Positions 39,855 through 51,500 of a stretch of DNA of 64,000 nucleotides are shown piece after piece; position 1 is the stretch's first letter, and the number at the start of each line of letters is the position of its first letter. The notes beneath the pieces are model-generated. The model was not told where the DNA came from, searched no databases, and worked only from the letters and a program-made list of their open reading frames with translations. Origin of the DNA: Sabethes cyaneus (taxonomy: Eukaryota > Arthropoda > Insecta > Diptera > Culicidae); NCBI RefSeq assembly GCF_943734655.1, contig NC_071353.1:25406501-25470500 (forward strand). Direction: 5' to 3'. The position numbers and the translations under genes are program-made.

Positions 39855-42370
39855 GGTCAGAATTTGATCCAAAATTTGATCCAAAATGAAGTTCCTGACA
39901 AATTTGTTACAAAATTTGGAGCAAAATTTGATAAAAATCTGATTCGCATTCTAGTCCAGGTCCAAAATACGGTCAAGCATCGGGGCAAAGTCCATAATCC
40001 AGGCCCAGGTGAGAGTCTGGTTCAAAATATTATCGAAAATGTGGTCCAAGAGCTGTTTTAAAATCTGGCCCAGTTTGAGAATCTGGTCCGAAATTTGATC
40101 TGAAATCTGATACAAAATGTGCTCCAGAATCTTGTCCAGTCTCGAAATCTGGTCTTGGTCTAGAATGTGGTTCAAATCCCACATCTGATCCAACATCTGA
40201 TAAAAATGTGGACCAAATTATTATCTAAAAGCTGGTTCAAATTTGATAAAACTGTGGTCCAAAATCTGGCCCAGAATCTAATAGAGACACATTCTAGCGT
40301 TACGGGACACAATTAGCACCCATTGTTACTCTGTGAATCGACTCCTGTTTCACCAATTATTTGGCAAATACCTTGTAGAATAGTTGTTTAAAGAGTACTT
40401 CATTTTCCACTAGAATGCCAGGTATTTGATGAAACAGGAATCGATCTGCATAATAGGGCTAGTGTCCCGTAACGCTGGAATGTGTCTAGACGTCCAACAT
40501 CTGGTTCAGCGTTCATGTCAAGAATTTGGTTCAAAAGATGACGAATATCTAATTAAAAATGTAGCCCAAAATCTGGTCCAGAATCTAGCTCAAATCTGTT
40601 CTAAAGTTTGTTACAAATTCTGAAACAAAATTTAATAAAAAATGTAGTCCGTAATCTAGTTCAAGTATAAAATACGGTTCAGACCGCAAATCTGATCGAA
40701 AATTTGATCAAAAACGTGATTCAAAATATTATTCTAAACCTGGTCCATATTGTACAAAAATGTGGTCCAATATCTGGTTCAACATCTAGTCCGCAATCTA
40801 GTTGACATCCAAAATATGGTCCAGGCCCAGAAAATGATTCAAACCCTGATTCTAAATCTGGTTGGTGGTTGAAAATCTAATAAAAAATGTGGCCCAAAAT
40901 CTGGTTTATATTCCGATTCTGTTCCAGAATCTGGACCTAAATCTGGTCCAAAATGTGACCTAAAATCTGGTACAAAATGTGCTCAAGAATCTGGTTCAGG
41001 CTTAAAATCTGGTCTTGGACTAGTATGTAGTTCAAAATCAGATTCCAAATCTGATCCAAAATCTGATAAAAATGTGGACCAAATTATTATCCAAAATCTG
41101 GTTCAAATTCGATAAAACTGTGGTCCAAAATCTGGCCCAGAATCTGATAGAGGCCCAACATCTGGTTGATCGTTCATGTCAAGAATTTGGTTCAAAATAT
41201 GACGAATATCTAATTAAAAATGTAGCCCGTAAATGTAAATCTGGTCCAGAATCTAGCTCAAATCGGTTCTAAAGTTTGTTACAAAATTTGATAAAAAATG
41301 TAGTCCGTAAACTAGTTCATGTATAAAATATGGTCCAGTTGACATCCACAATATGATCCAGGCCCAGAAACTGGTTCAAACCCTGATCCTAAATCTGGTT
41401 GATGGTTGAAAATTTAATCAAAAATGTGGTCCAAAATTTGGTTCATATTCCGATTCAGTTCCAGAATCTGTACCCAAATTTGGTGCAAAATTTGGTACAA
41501 AATCTGATAAAAAATAGGCCCCAGAATCTGGTCCACGCTCAAAAACTGATCTTGATCTAGTATATGGTTCAAAATGTTCCCACATCTGATCCAAAATCTT
41601 ATCAAAAATGTGGTCCAAAATATCATCCAAAACCTGGTCCAAATTTGATAAAAATGTGGTCCAAAACCTGGCCCAGAATCATATGGAGGTCCAACATCTG
41701 TTTCATGTCTAATTAAAAGTGTCGCCCAAAATCTGGTCTAGGATCTAGCTCTAATCTGTTCTAAAGTTTGTAACAAAATCTGGAACAAAATATGATAAAA
41801 ACAATGTATGTAGTCCGTAACCCAGTTTAGGTCCGGAATACGGTCCAGGCCCAAAAACTGGCTCAAAACCTGATCCAAAATCTGGTCAGTGGTTGAAAAT
41901 CTGATAAAAAATGTGGGCCAAAATCTGGTTTATATTCCGGTTCAGTTTAAGAATTTGGACCTAAATTTGATGCAAAATCTGATAAAAATATGGTTCAGCA
42001 ACGGGACAAGGTCAACACTCTAGGCCAGGTCAGACCCGGTTCAAAATATTATCAAAAATGTCGTTCAACAGTCGTTTTATAATCTGGCCAAGTTTGAGAA
42101 TCTGGTCCAAAATTTGATCTTAAATCTGAACCAAAATCTGATAAAAAATGTGCTCCATAATCTAATCCACGGTCAAAATCTGGACATAGTACAGTATGTG
42201 GTTCAAAATCTGATCAAAAATGTGCTTTAAAATTATTGCCCAAAACCTGGTCCAAATTTGATAAAGATGTGGTTTAAAATCTAGCCTAGAATATAATGGA
42301 GATCCAACTTCTGCTTCTGATTCAGAATTTGGTCCAAAAGATGGCCAAAATCCAAAACTATAAAACTGTA
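39855..42370. repeat. Degenerate satellite based on TCTGGTCCAAAA-like words
   Basis: About 2.5 kb of drifting copies of AATCTGGTCCAAAATTTGAT-type words, 10-22 bp in size. A longer unit can be followed three times (starting near 40196, 41059 and 41585) by shared text such as GTGGACCAAATTATTATC, TAGCTCAAATC, CTAAAGTTTGT and ATGTAGTCCGTAA. So a higher-order repeat exists. Open frames are chance. Confidence 0.8.
40286..40486. mobile_element. 201-bp palindromic MITE, GACACATTC termini, TAGA duplication
   Basis: Left GACACATTCTAGCGTTACGG mirrors right CCGTAACGCTGGAATGTGTC with one change. Inner segments also pair (CGACTCCTGTTTCA / TGAAACAGGAATCG), so the whole element folds back. TAGA flanks both ends (40282-40285, 40487-40490). 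The second satellite unit near 41150 shows the uninterrupted site (ATAGAGGCCCAAC). Confidence 0.75.
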
Positions 42371-42900
42371 GTCTAAAACCTAGTGCAGAATGTAGAATGC
42401 ATCGATACTCGAAGGCTGATATTTCGATATATGTCATCGATACTTACGACGTCGATATTATGCTAAATCGATAATTTCATCCCAATACTGTTTTGATTAA
42501 GCGCCAGATTCAGCTGAAAAAATATAAGCTAAAACTAGGCAAGGAAATGCTCAAGAAAGTAATATTTTAGGAATTTTTTCTGGCGTTATTTTCTTTTCAG
42601 GTATCTACTAAGCTTAATTCTCAAATTCACTTTATTGGAATTGACTCTTATCCAAAATCTTGAACAATGTCACTTACATGTTTAACGCTTATTGAACAGT
42701 AAGTGCATACGATACGCGATTTTCAGCAATTCAGAACGGACCAGAGAGCATAGAGAGTAGTATTGGGCATTGAAGGCATTAACAAACACTTTCCAGCTTT
42801 TTGCGCGCCATAATAGCGGTGAAAGTGGTAGGGGTGGGACAGAGATCGACAAGAGCTAGAACCGGAAAGGAGCAACTCCCGGCGGAACTCTGCAGAAATG
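42371..42900. other. Unassigned, begins with TATCGAT-rich cluster
   Basis: 42396-42475 carries ATCGATA, TTCGATATA, ATCGATACTT, GTCGATATT and ATCGATAA in 80 bp. A similar cluster in the opposite sense is at 43424-43545. The rest shows nothing specific. Confidence 0.45.
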
Positions 42901-43350
42901 GTGAAGAACCGCCAGCAACGGCACATCACTGGATGATTTCATGGCTTTAGGAGAGTGCTGCCGGACAAGTGGATTGAGGGTGTGGTTTACCCCTCTCTAA
43001 TAGATTGCTGTAATAACCGCAGCATAACGCTGGTCATAGCCACCAACAGGGTGCTCTCCTATATTTTGTTGCGTCGTCTATACCCGGTGGCAGAAGAATT
43101 TATAGAGTAGTACCAGGTGGGTTTTATAGAGGCCTGTGCTACTACGGATCAAATTTTTACTCTTTGGCAGGTCATCCAGATGTATCGGGAGTACAATCCA
43201 TCATATTTTTGTGGATTCCTTGGCAGCATACGATTCAGTCGGGCGTGAACAGCTTTTCCGTACAAAGCGACGTGTCCGAAATAGAGCTGCACTGGAACGA
43301 GTGATGTGTTGCGTGCGAGTTCTGAGAGCACTCTCTTTGCTCAACATATT
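42901..43350 (+). pseudogene. RTE-like RT fragment, plus strand
   Basis: Translation in shifting frames gives LPDKWIEGVVYP, DCCNNRSITL, RVLSYILLRRLYPVAEEFIE, a stop, YQVGFIEACATTDQIFTLWQ and VDSLAAYDSVGREQLF. These match the fingers and motif A of copies A-C. Motifs B and C are absent. Confidence 0.65.
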
Positions 43351-43570
43351 TTTTATTGATTAATTTTTATGAATCCCTTTTTTGTGTAGCATCTCTTAAC
43401 CCCAGATTGCCGCCTTAAATAGTATCGATACATCCAATATCGATGCTTCATGAACGATAAATCGACGGTATCGATAAAGCGGCGGATTTGATATTAATAT
43501 TCTTTTATCGATGCTTTCGGGAATTTTGCCCAATCCTATCGTGATTTTCTGTGCATAATATCAAAAAATT
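43351..43570. other. Second TATCGAT-rich cluster
   Basis: 43424-43545 holds TATCGATAC, ATATCGATGC, AAATCGACGG, TATCGATAAAG and TTATCGATGC. Nothing else recognised. Confidence 0.45.
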
Positions 43571-43612
43571 GGATCTGGATCTGGATCTGGATCTGGATCT
43601 GGATCTGGATCT
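43571..43612. repeat. (GGATCT)7 microsatellite
   Basis: Seven perfect hexanucleotide units, followed by decayed GGTTCT and GGATTT units. Confidence 0.95.
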
Positions 43613-43920
43613 GGTTCTAGATTTGGATTTTGGTTTGAATGATTTCATTTCTCTCTCGTCTCATAATTTTAGAACGATTTTATGAAATATAATGTTTGGG
43701 TTAGATAACATTCAACCAACCAGACGGCGAATTGCTCAATAATTAACGAATTGCGAATTGCGGCGAATTAACTCAATAATTAACATTTCTATAGCTAATT
43801 GTAAAATGTTCAGCGCTTGCGTTACTGCTCGAAGATAACTGTCGGAATACTTTTTCTAATTTATTTCTGAAACAAAAATCCGATTTGGGCAACATATTTA
43901 CCTTTCATCTATAATAATTA

Positions 43921-44085
43921 CACGCAAAATAATCCTCACGTCCTTTCCACGTGAGGATCAAGTAAATTGCTCTACAGGGAGTTACGTGACTTTCACGTAA
44001 ATCACGTAAATAGTACAGGAAAAGTTGGATGGAAAATATTCACATCGCTTTCCCCGTAATTTTGACGTGAAAATTATTTTGAGTG
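43921..44085. mobile_element. 165-bp MITE, CACGCAAAATAAT termini, TA target
   Basis: Left CACGCAAAATAATCCTCACG and right reverse complement CACTCAAAATAATTTTCACG match closely, with TA on each side (43919-43920, 44086-44087). The interior includes CCTCACGTCC...CACGTGAGG, a small palindrome. Confidence 0.75.
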
Positions 44086-44229
44086 TACATTACTGGGCAT
44101 CTGTTCAACAGCATTTGATGGCAGGTTGTTATATGCGTTGTGAGGGTTAGAAAATAAAGAAATCTTTTCTTTACAAATTATGCTTTGACGATTTTTCTGA
44201 GCCTATACAAAAATACCAGTGTCACACTA

Positions 44230-44525
44230 CACTCTTAAATGAGTCTACCTGTAAATAGGTCGGATTTAGCTAAAGCTTGGTTGAAACTACTCAAAATGCC
44301 CTTAGAGTATACAACTCAAATTTTGGGTAAAAAATTCAACCAATTTTGGCGACTTGTTAGTGATAATTGTATTATTCTTTGTGACAAATAACGTACTTTT
44401 ACGATCCAACTACCAATTTTTTGGTTGAAAAACTACTCAAAATCTGAGTTTGTAAACTTTAAGAGTACTTTCAACCAAGTTTTAGCTTAATCCAACCAAT
44501 TTACAGGTAAACTTTTTCAAGAGTG
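44230..44525. mobile_element. 296-bp MITE, CACTCTT termini, TA target
   Basis: The left arm (CACTCTTAAATGAGTCTACC, then TGTAAATAGGT and GCTTGGTTGAAA) is mirrored by the right arm (AACCAATTTACAGG, AAGAGTG). TA flanks both ends (44228-44229, 44526-44527). The arms are about 100 bp long. No coding region. Confidence 0.8.
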
Positions 44526-44539
44526 TAAGCTGTTAAACG

Positions 44540-47400
44540 GGCTCAAACTTACGTAAATGACTGTTTTTATGGAAATCGTCGTCAGAATGCCATTGAGTAT
44601 AACAAGTTAGGCAATTTCAAACATAAGGTAACATCTACAATATATCTTGAATGGAAATAAAAATACTGTTATAAACAAACTCAAATAAGAAATGTGATAT
44701 AATATCAATTAGCGTGTCAGTATATCTTAATTTGGCAAACGGTAACAAAGTATGTATTGTCAAGAAAAATATCTTAAGAGAATAACATTATATTAGCCAC
44801 CATCTATTTGCTTTAGGACTGGAATAAATTTTCAATTTAATCTTAAGCTTCAGCCTCATCGAAAGAAAATGCGTCCCAGGAGTGACAATAAGTTAACCTC
44901 CGTGTTCAGCCCGATGAATCACATTTTCAAAACACCGAGCTAGGCAGTTAAAATTTGTTTTTATTAGCTAACACTATAGTTACATAACGAAATCGAAACG
45001 GATTTGTTGTTCAAAGCAATGGACACAGTTGATCATTTGTGGTAGTAAATGTAATGATCCAAAGACGATCTGCCATTTCAGTTCCCCAAAAACTACTGCA
45101 AAATTGGGTCCAGATCATCGCAGCTTGGCCACATCATCTATTTGCATATTACTACAAACGTAAAATTTCGTTGGACCATGTAACTTCACTCAACCTACTA
45201 TAAACCGTCCCACGTACCAACACGTTGCTGACTAGTTATCAGCTTCGCCACCATCATGCGGGTCCTTATCCGTCCTTTCCGACAGCTGCCCTGCAGGACG
45301 ATTCCGTCCGGCAGGTTATCATATATGATTCACGCATTCCGATGTTTCGTTGGTGCGTTTTATCCACGAAGTCCAAACAACAGCACGTGGTTCCATCGAT
45401 GTACGAGCGGAACTCTTCGATAAGCACTTGGGCAGCAGGGGTTCAAATCTCTCCTGCGGCACTAGTACTTAGTAAAGAATTCTTGTCTATCCGTAGCACA
45501 TTGCAATGATTCGATATCCTCATTGTCATTCCCGAAATCGTCCTGCATTCTAACATAAAGAACTCAGTTTATTCTCGACTCTAGGCATCGGCACCGTCTG
45601 GAACTAGCTGCAAGATCTGACCTGAACTGAACTTCTGGACTGAAATATACACACTGCAAACACTGAGCTGGCAGAGCGCGAGCTGGCCGATAGCTTCAGC
45701 TTCAACTGATAAAGAGTTCGAGTCCCGACAGCGCACACAAATCACCACTATCCCCGTCCGACACAAAAAAAAAACGAGAACTGCACAGCATTCGGCCACT
45801 CGCCGAACACGATCCCGAAACGACTGCAGTAACGTTCCGAACTACTGATTAAGACATACTGTTTACTAGATTTCATCTCAATTGGACTTTTATAGTAACA
45901 TCAACATTTTTTCCAAAACGATGAGCCTTCCCATTCTTTCTCGCTCTCATTCAGTGGCTGGACTGATTTCCCAACCCACATTCTGCCTGCCTTTCCACGC
46001 GCGCCCGCTGCTCAGCCCGTATTCGACAAACCTAAGCTTGTTGAGTATGACAATTGGTCGTCGCATCCCGAACCGAGACCCGGACAATTGATGGCCACTC
46101 TTGGACTGGCCTGCTGCTGGCGGTAGGACAGACAGAACAAAACGCGCTTATTATCAGCTGACGTGTATTGCTGCGTACACAGCGTACAAGCGGAATGTTT
46201 GTGTGCGTATGCATTTTAACCGTAAGATGAACGGGATGCTGCCCTCGGAATGAATTATGCAGGGTCCTCTACGAGGTACGGTTGTACTGTACATACACAC
46301 GTACACATGAGCAAGGCGCATTTGCATTACCAACACTGCGCTCGGGTGCATTGCAAGGCACCAGCAGCATTGCAGAGCGGGACGGAACGGACTGGCCGGT
46401 ACGGTACGGTAACGTGTGATGCTGGTGATCCTGTGCCCTATGACGGAGCGGAATAAATTTCTTTCGTCGTTAATTTGAGTACCATTATTAGAAGCGGTAG
46501 TTCGATTGCGATAAGCCGACTCATTCCGCTGCAGTGCTCGTTTGGCTATTCGGTGCTATTAAAAACGTAAAAATAGCCAGTGTTTACAGGAGGCAAAAAA
46601 ACGCTGACCTCTCCATTCGGCAAATGTTGCAAGTGGACAATTGAAAACTAATGAGATAGTGCAGTTAACCGCTATAGGTGAAATTTAATTTCCAATCACA
46701 AAAAGATGTTCAAGTCTAACATATTTCATTTTGTTTTTAATTATTGGTTTTAATTATTGGCTAACATGAGTTGGATCATTGTTTAACACACAAGGAAACA
46801 ACAAATAAAGATAAATTATCCGCTGCTGCCGGCAAACAATATAATGATCACGCAAACATTACGCGTCCTGCGTAAAAATAAATTACACGCTAAAGCCAAA
46901 TAAGGAAAAAATAATTAAAAATTTGTAAAAACACGGAGACAAACTGCAAGATGACATGGGAAGAGACATGGGAAGTTGCTGATATTGATATTGCGCTTTC
47001 CCTGTGATGATACTTAACATAGCGCAAGGTGCCATACGGGAAAGCATCTTAGTTTGTAAAATGCGCTATTAGATCAACGAACGACATTCCTTCCAATTTT
47101 ATTCACATCTCTCAGCCTCTTTCATTCTGTATCGTGCATTTTCAATTCACTTCTCTGCGATATTGTTTTTGTTTTGTTTATCAACGCAAGCGGTAAGCTC
47201 CTGTATAGCGATTTTTCCTGTAATTCACCGTTTGTTGCGAGGATTTCAGGTGCATAATGGATACCAAGGCAATCCTAAAGTGTACATAATTTTCCCGTAA
47301 TTATTCTTGATTACAGCATAGTATCTCTCTGATTCCGGAACCGGAATGTAAGAACTTTTTTATAGAGATTTTGCTTTCACGTGGGAAATACACAGAGAAC
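44540..47400. other. Unassigned DNA, GC-richer at 45.2-46.5 kb
   Basis: Open frames such as 45225-45509 (+) and 46250-46456 (+) have no motif I recognise. The 45.2-46.5 kb segment has more CG dinucleotides and no visible transposon ends, so it may be host single-copy sequence. A weak Pol III A/B-box-like pair lies at 45669-45735 (see rejected items). Confidence 0.35.
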
Positions 47401-47506
47401 TCTTTTCGTCATTGCCGTTAAAACGAAGGCAATGACATTGGGTCAGGCATCCAGATGCTTCTGAATGACAAAATCTACAATAAAGTTCCATCGAAGTCCA
47501 TAAACT

Positions 47507-47680
47507 ATGCTTACAGCTGAAGAGCAATCAAAGCTTGTAACTTGGATGCAGGAACTGGAGCATCGTGGTTTTCCGTGCATGAAGCATGCCTTGATTTCGA
47601 GGATGAAAGCCTTCCTGGACTACAGCCCCCGTGATCCTATGTTCAAGTGCAACACACCAGGTAAATACATAAAATTTGCC
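47507..47680 (+). pseudogene. pogo/Tigger-like transposase, CENP-B-type DNA-binding fragment
   Basis: LTAEEQSKLVTWMQELEHRG followed by FPCMKHALISRMKAFLD, PMFKCNTPGK and YIKFA matches the second helix-turn-helix of pogo/Tigger/CENP-B proteins (LTxEEExxLVxW, GFPxxxxxL, PG-x-W/Y-x-x-F). It has about 55 residues, cut on the right by a SINE at 47688. The DDE domain is not found downstream. A fragment only. Confidence 0.65.
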
Positions 47681-47685
47681 CAGCA

Positions 47686-47828
47686 ATTTTTTTTTGTTTG
47701 ATTATAGTGACTTTAACCAGCTTAGTTCATTCGTGACATCTGCGGGGTTGAGATTTGAACACGGGTCCTCGGCGTGGGAGGCGTGAATGCTAACCACTAC
47801 GCCGGGACTGACCCTATCCCAGAAATTG
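47686..47828 (-). repeat. tRNA-derived SINE with A and B boxes and A-rich tail
   Basis: Minus strand: CCGGCGTAGTGGTTAGCATT contains an A-box-like TAGTGGTTAGCA, then TCACGCCTCCCACGCCGAGG and ACCCGTGTTCAAATCTC (B box). CGCCTCCCACGC at the anticodon position and the following GGACCCG resemble tRNA-Gly(CCC). About 50 bases later it ends in CAAACAAAAAAAAA (47700-47687). Flanks CCCAGCAATTT and CCCAGAAATTG may be an imperfect duplication. It interrupts the pogo-like fragment. Confidence 0.75.
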
Positions 47829-47859
47829 TTAAACTTTCCCAAAATGTGAATTGATTTTG

Positions 47860-48484
47860 TTGTTGTCCGGCATTCTCACAAAATGTCTTGCCTATTGTAT
47901 CCTTCCAGCTTTAGCAAATTTCTGGATACTGGGTTTGTCGAAGAGTTGCGCCAGCTCGTGGTTCAACCTTCTTCTCCATACACCATTCTCACAAGCATCG
48001 CCAAAGATGGTCCGAAGCACACAATGTTCAAAAACGGCCAGTGCTTTCAAGTCCCCGTCGAGCATTGACCGCGTTTCGTACCCGTAGAGGAGTACCGACC
48101 TAATTAGCATTTTGTATATGGTACATTTGGATTGGGGATAAAGCTTAGCAGACCTTAGGTTCTTGTGGAGTCCGTATCAAGCGCGATTTCCGACAAGAAT
48201 ACGTTACCAACGACCCGAGCTATACAAATTCGGCCACCACCTCGAACTCATCCCTGACTCGTCGACTACCACATCACTCACACTATTACCTATGCGAGCT
48301 CGATCGCATTTGGTTTCTCCTACTAACAGGTACGAACAGGTACTAACAGGTACGAACTGGTTTTAGACGTATTTACCACTAATCCAATCTTTACTGCTTC
48401 ACGTTTCAGCTTGGTATACTGCTTAGCAACCGCCTGGAACGTCTTTCCGTCAAAATCCATATCGTCAGCGAGACAGATGAATAT
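47860..48484 (-). pseudogene. RTE-like retrotransposon copy E, RT motif C to C-terminus
   Basis: Minus strand from about 48480: ICLADDMDFDGK (motif C context), AKQYTKLKREAVKIGLVVNT, decayed YLG region, SVLLYGYETRSMLDGDLKAL, RTIFGDACENGVWRRRLNHE and AQLFDKPSIQKFAKAGRIQ. Matches copy B residue by residue with many changes. Broken by frameshifts around 48.1-48.4 kb. It abuts copy C head to head. Confidence 0.7.
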
Positions 48485-51400
48485 ATGGATTTATTGAAGC
48501 TCGTGTCTAGCTGGTGTGTGTCTCGAAACGGGCGGATGAATATGAAATGCTGTATCCCGCAAGCTATACCTAAGATGGCAGACCCATCAGCGGGATGTAG
48601 GTATCGCGACCCCGGTGAGGTAGTATACCGAAAAACTCAATTACCACGACCAACGAAGAAAGAAATTCAGGACGGAACAATCGGTAAAGGATACGGCAAG
48701 GGACAAGGAAACGATTGGAAACTTGGTACCTGGAATGTCCGAACTCTCCATGAACCGGCACGGGCTGGCTTGCTTGCTCGAGAGCTGCATCAACTCGGAG
48801 TGGAGATCGCTGCTATTCAGGAAGTTTGGTGGCCAAATTCTGGAGAAAGGGAGTTCCGTGCAGTAGACCCTATTGTAGGCACTTCTTTCAAGTATCACAT
48901 CTACTACAGTGGCGGTAAGAAAGCAGAACATGGAGTCAGTTTCGTAGTGTTGGGAAAACAAAAGCAACGAGTTATCCGGTGGAGGCCCGTAGATGAGCGT
49001 ATATGCGTGTTGAGGATTAAGGGCAAATTCTTCAACTATAGCCTAATCAACTTATACGCACCGACAAATGATAAATCCGATGATGCTAAGGACGAGTTTT
49101 ACGACAGGCTTGAGAGGACCTATGGAGAGTGCCCAAAACACGACGTGAAAATCATCATCGGAGATGCAAACGCGCAGATCAGGAGAGAGGAATTCTTCCG
49201 TCCAGTTATTGGAAGACATAGCCTTCATCTGTCGACCAATGATAACGGTCTGAGGCTCATAAATTTTGCCGTGGCCAGAGGAATGGTCATCTGTAGCACC
49301 TACTTTCCACGTTTGAATATTCGGAAACACACCAGGGACATCCAATTGGAGACTCTAGCTCTCAGATCGATCATGTCTTGATTGACGTTTGGATATTATC
49401 GAAGTACGGTCTTTTCGGGGACCAAATATCGACTCTGACCACTATCTCGTGGTGAGTAAGATTTGTGCAAGGCTGTCGAACACGGCGAGAGCTCGCACTG
49501 AGAGGACGCTGCGTTTCAACATCCAGCGGTTAACGGCAGACGGCGTAGCAGTGGAGTACGCCAGGAAGCTTGACCAACGAATCGCAGAACAACAGGTAAA
49601 AGGAGAAGATATAATTGAGCTGTGGAGGAACATCCAGATGCCATCGAAACAGCTGCGAGAGAGGTGGTAGGCACGACGCGTGCAAGACAGCGAAACAGCT
49701 GGTTTGATGCCGAATGCCAGAGAGTGACAGATGAAAAGAGCCAGGCCAGAAGTCGCATGCTCACTGCGGCAACGCGTCAAAACAGAGAGAGGTACAGAGA
49801 GACTAGAGCTGCAGAAAAAAGAATCCATCGTCTAAAGAAACGCGAGTACGAGGAGCACGTGCTAAATGCGGTAAATGCGGAGATCAGCAGGGACAGGATA
49901 AGAATGGTAAGCGATGGTTAAGCTGTGGAGCCACCAACACAAGAGGAGGTTAAAAAGGCAATCAGTGAGCTAAAAAACGGTAAGGCTGCTGGGAAGGACC
50001 GTATCCCGGCTGAACTTCTAAAAGCGGGGAGCGAGCGGCTGTACGAAGCAATCCACCGGATCATTGTCGGGATCTGGGAGGAAGAACAAATGCCAGAGGA
50101 GTTGTTGGATGGCCTCATTTGCCCAATTTTCAAAAAGGGACATCGACTGGAGTGTAAAACCTATCGAGGAATTACATTGCTTAATTCTGCCTACAAGGTG
50201 CTTTCCCGTATCCTGTTCTGCAGACTGAGACCATTAACGGAGTCCTTCGTCGGCGAGTACCAAGCTGGTTTTCGTGAGGGTCGCTCCACAACGGATCAGA
50301 TTACCCTGCGACAGTTGCTAGATAAGTTCCGGGAGTACAACTTGCAGACACACGATCTGTTTGTGGATGTTAAAGCGGCGTACGATTCAGTTAAACGAAA
50401 TGGGCTGTGCAGATAATGCTAGAACATGGTTTTCCGACGAAACTAGTTACGCTGATTCGTGCGACGCTGGACGGATCCAAATCATGCGTTAGAATAGCGG
50501 GTGAGACCTCAGCTGCTTTCGTGACGTTGGATGGACTGAAGCAAGAGGATGCACTCTCTAACCTACTATTCATCATTGTCTTGGAAGATGTATTACGAAG
50601 GGCAAACGTGGAAAGGAATGGATCTATCATCACGAAATCTCACATGCTTCTTAGTTATGCGGATGACGTCGATATCATCGAAGTTAACCGTAGAGCAGTG
50701 GAATAGGCCTTCAGGCTCTTTAAAAAGGAAGCGGCGAGATTGGGACTTACCATTAACACCGCCAAAACGAAGTACATGGTTGCTGGTAGGGAACATGGGA
50801 GCCCAAGTGGTGTTGGTGCCGAGGTGGAGTTAGATATGGAGTAGTGGAGGAATTTATATACATTGATACACTCGTGATATGTGACAACGATGTAAGCCGC
50901 GAAGTGAAATGGCGAGTTGCAGCCGCGAATCGGGCTTTCTACGGATTACGTAGCCACCTGAAGTCCCGTAGTTTGCAAATTCGCACAAAACTAGCGCTCT
51001 ACAGAACACTAATACTCCCGGTGGCCCTTTACGGACACGAATCATGGACGCTAAAGGAAGCTGATCAACGAGTGCTTGTGTTTTTTGAGCGTAAAATTCT
51101 GCGAGCTATACTTGGTGGCAAAATAGAAAATGGAGTGTGGCGCAGACGCATGAATCACGAGCTGTACCAAGTATACAAATATGCTGATATAGTGAAGGTA
51201 GTGCAGTGTGGTAGGCTGCGGTGGGCTGGACACGTGGCCAGAATGCCCGACGAAAGAGTATCCAAAACTATTGTCAGCAGAGAACCAGGAAGAGGCCGTA
51301 GACTCTGAGGCAGACTCTGAGGCAGACTCCGCACCCGGTGGGTGTGTGCTGTCGAAGACGATGCACGTTCAGTAGGTGTTCGCGGGGATTGGAGAACGGC

Positions 51401-51500
51401 AGCCCAGGACCGACGGTACTAGAGGACCATAATTTGCTCGGCGCAGGATCGGTAACGGACCGTTGCCACCAAAGTAAAGTAAGTAAGGTTATGGACTTAA
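48485..51500 (+). pseudogene. RTE-like retrotransposon copy C, nearly full length, multiply frameshifted
   Basis: The endonuclease is at 48485-49360 (WKLGTWNVRTLHEPARAGLL, EIAAIQEVWW, NLYAPTNDKSD, IIIGDANAQI), then a frameshift; SQIDHVLIDVW and DSDHYLVVSK follow to 49670. A basic linker is at 49622-49921. RT is at 49925-50706 (GKAAGKDRIPAEL, YQAGFREGRSTTDQ, FVDVKAAYDSV, LSYADDVDIIE), broken after motif A. The C-terminal part is at 50844-51308 (NGVWRRRMNHELYQVY, GRLRWAGHVARMPD). The 3' end carries AAAGTAAAGTAAGTAAGG (51474-51489), a short tandem tail instead of poly(A), as in RTE-type elements. Not functional. Confidence 0.85.

Noticed and set aside
45664..45735. A-box-like TGGCAGAGCGCG and B-box-like GTTCGAGTCCC at tRNA spacing
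   Set aside because: No acceptor or anticodon stem could be drawn, so I do not call a tRNA or SINE.
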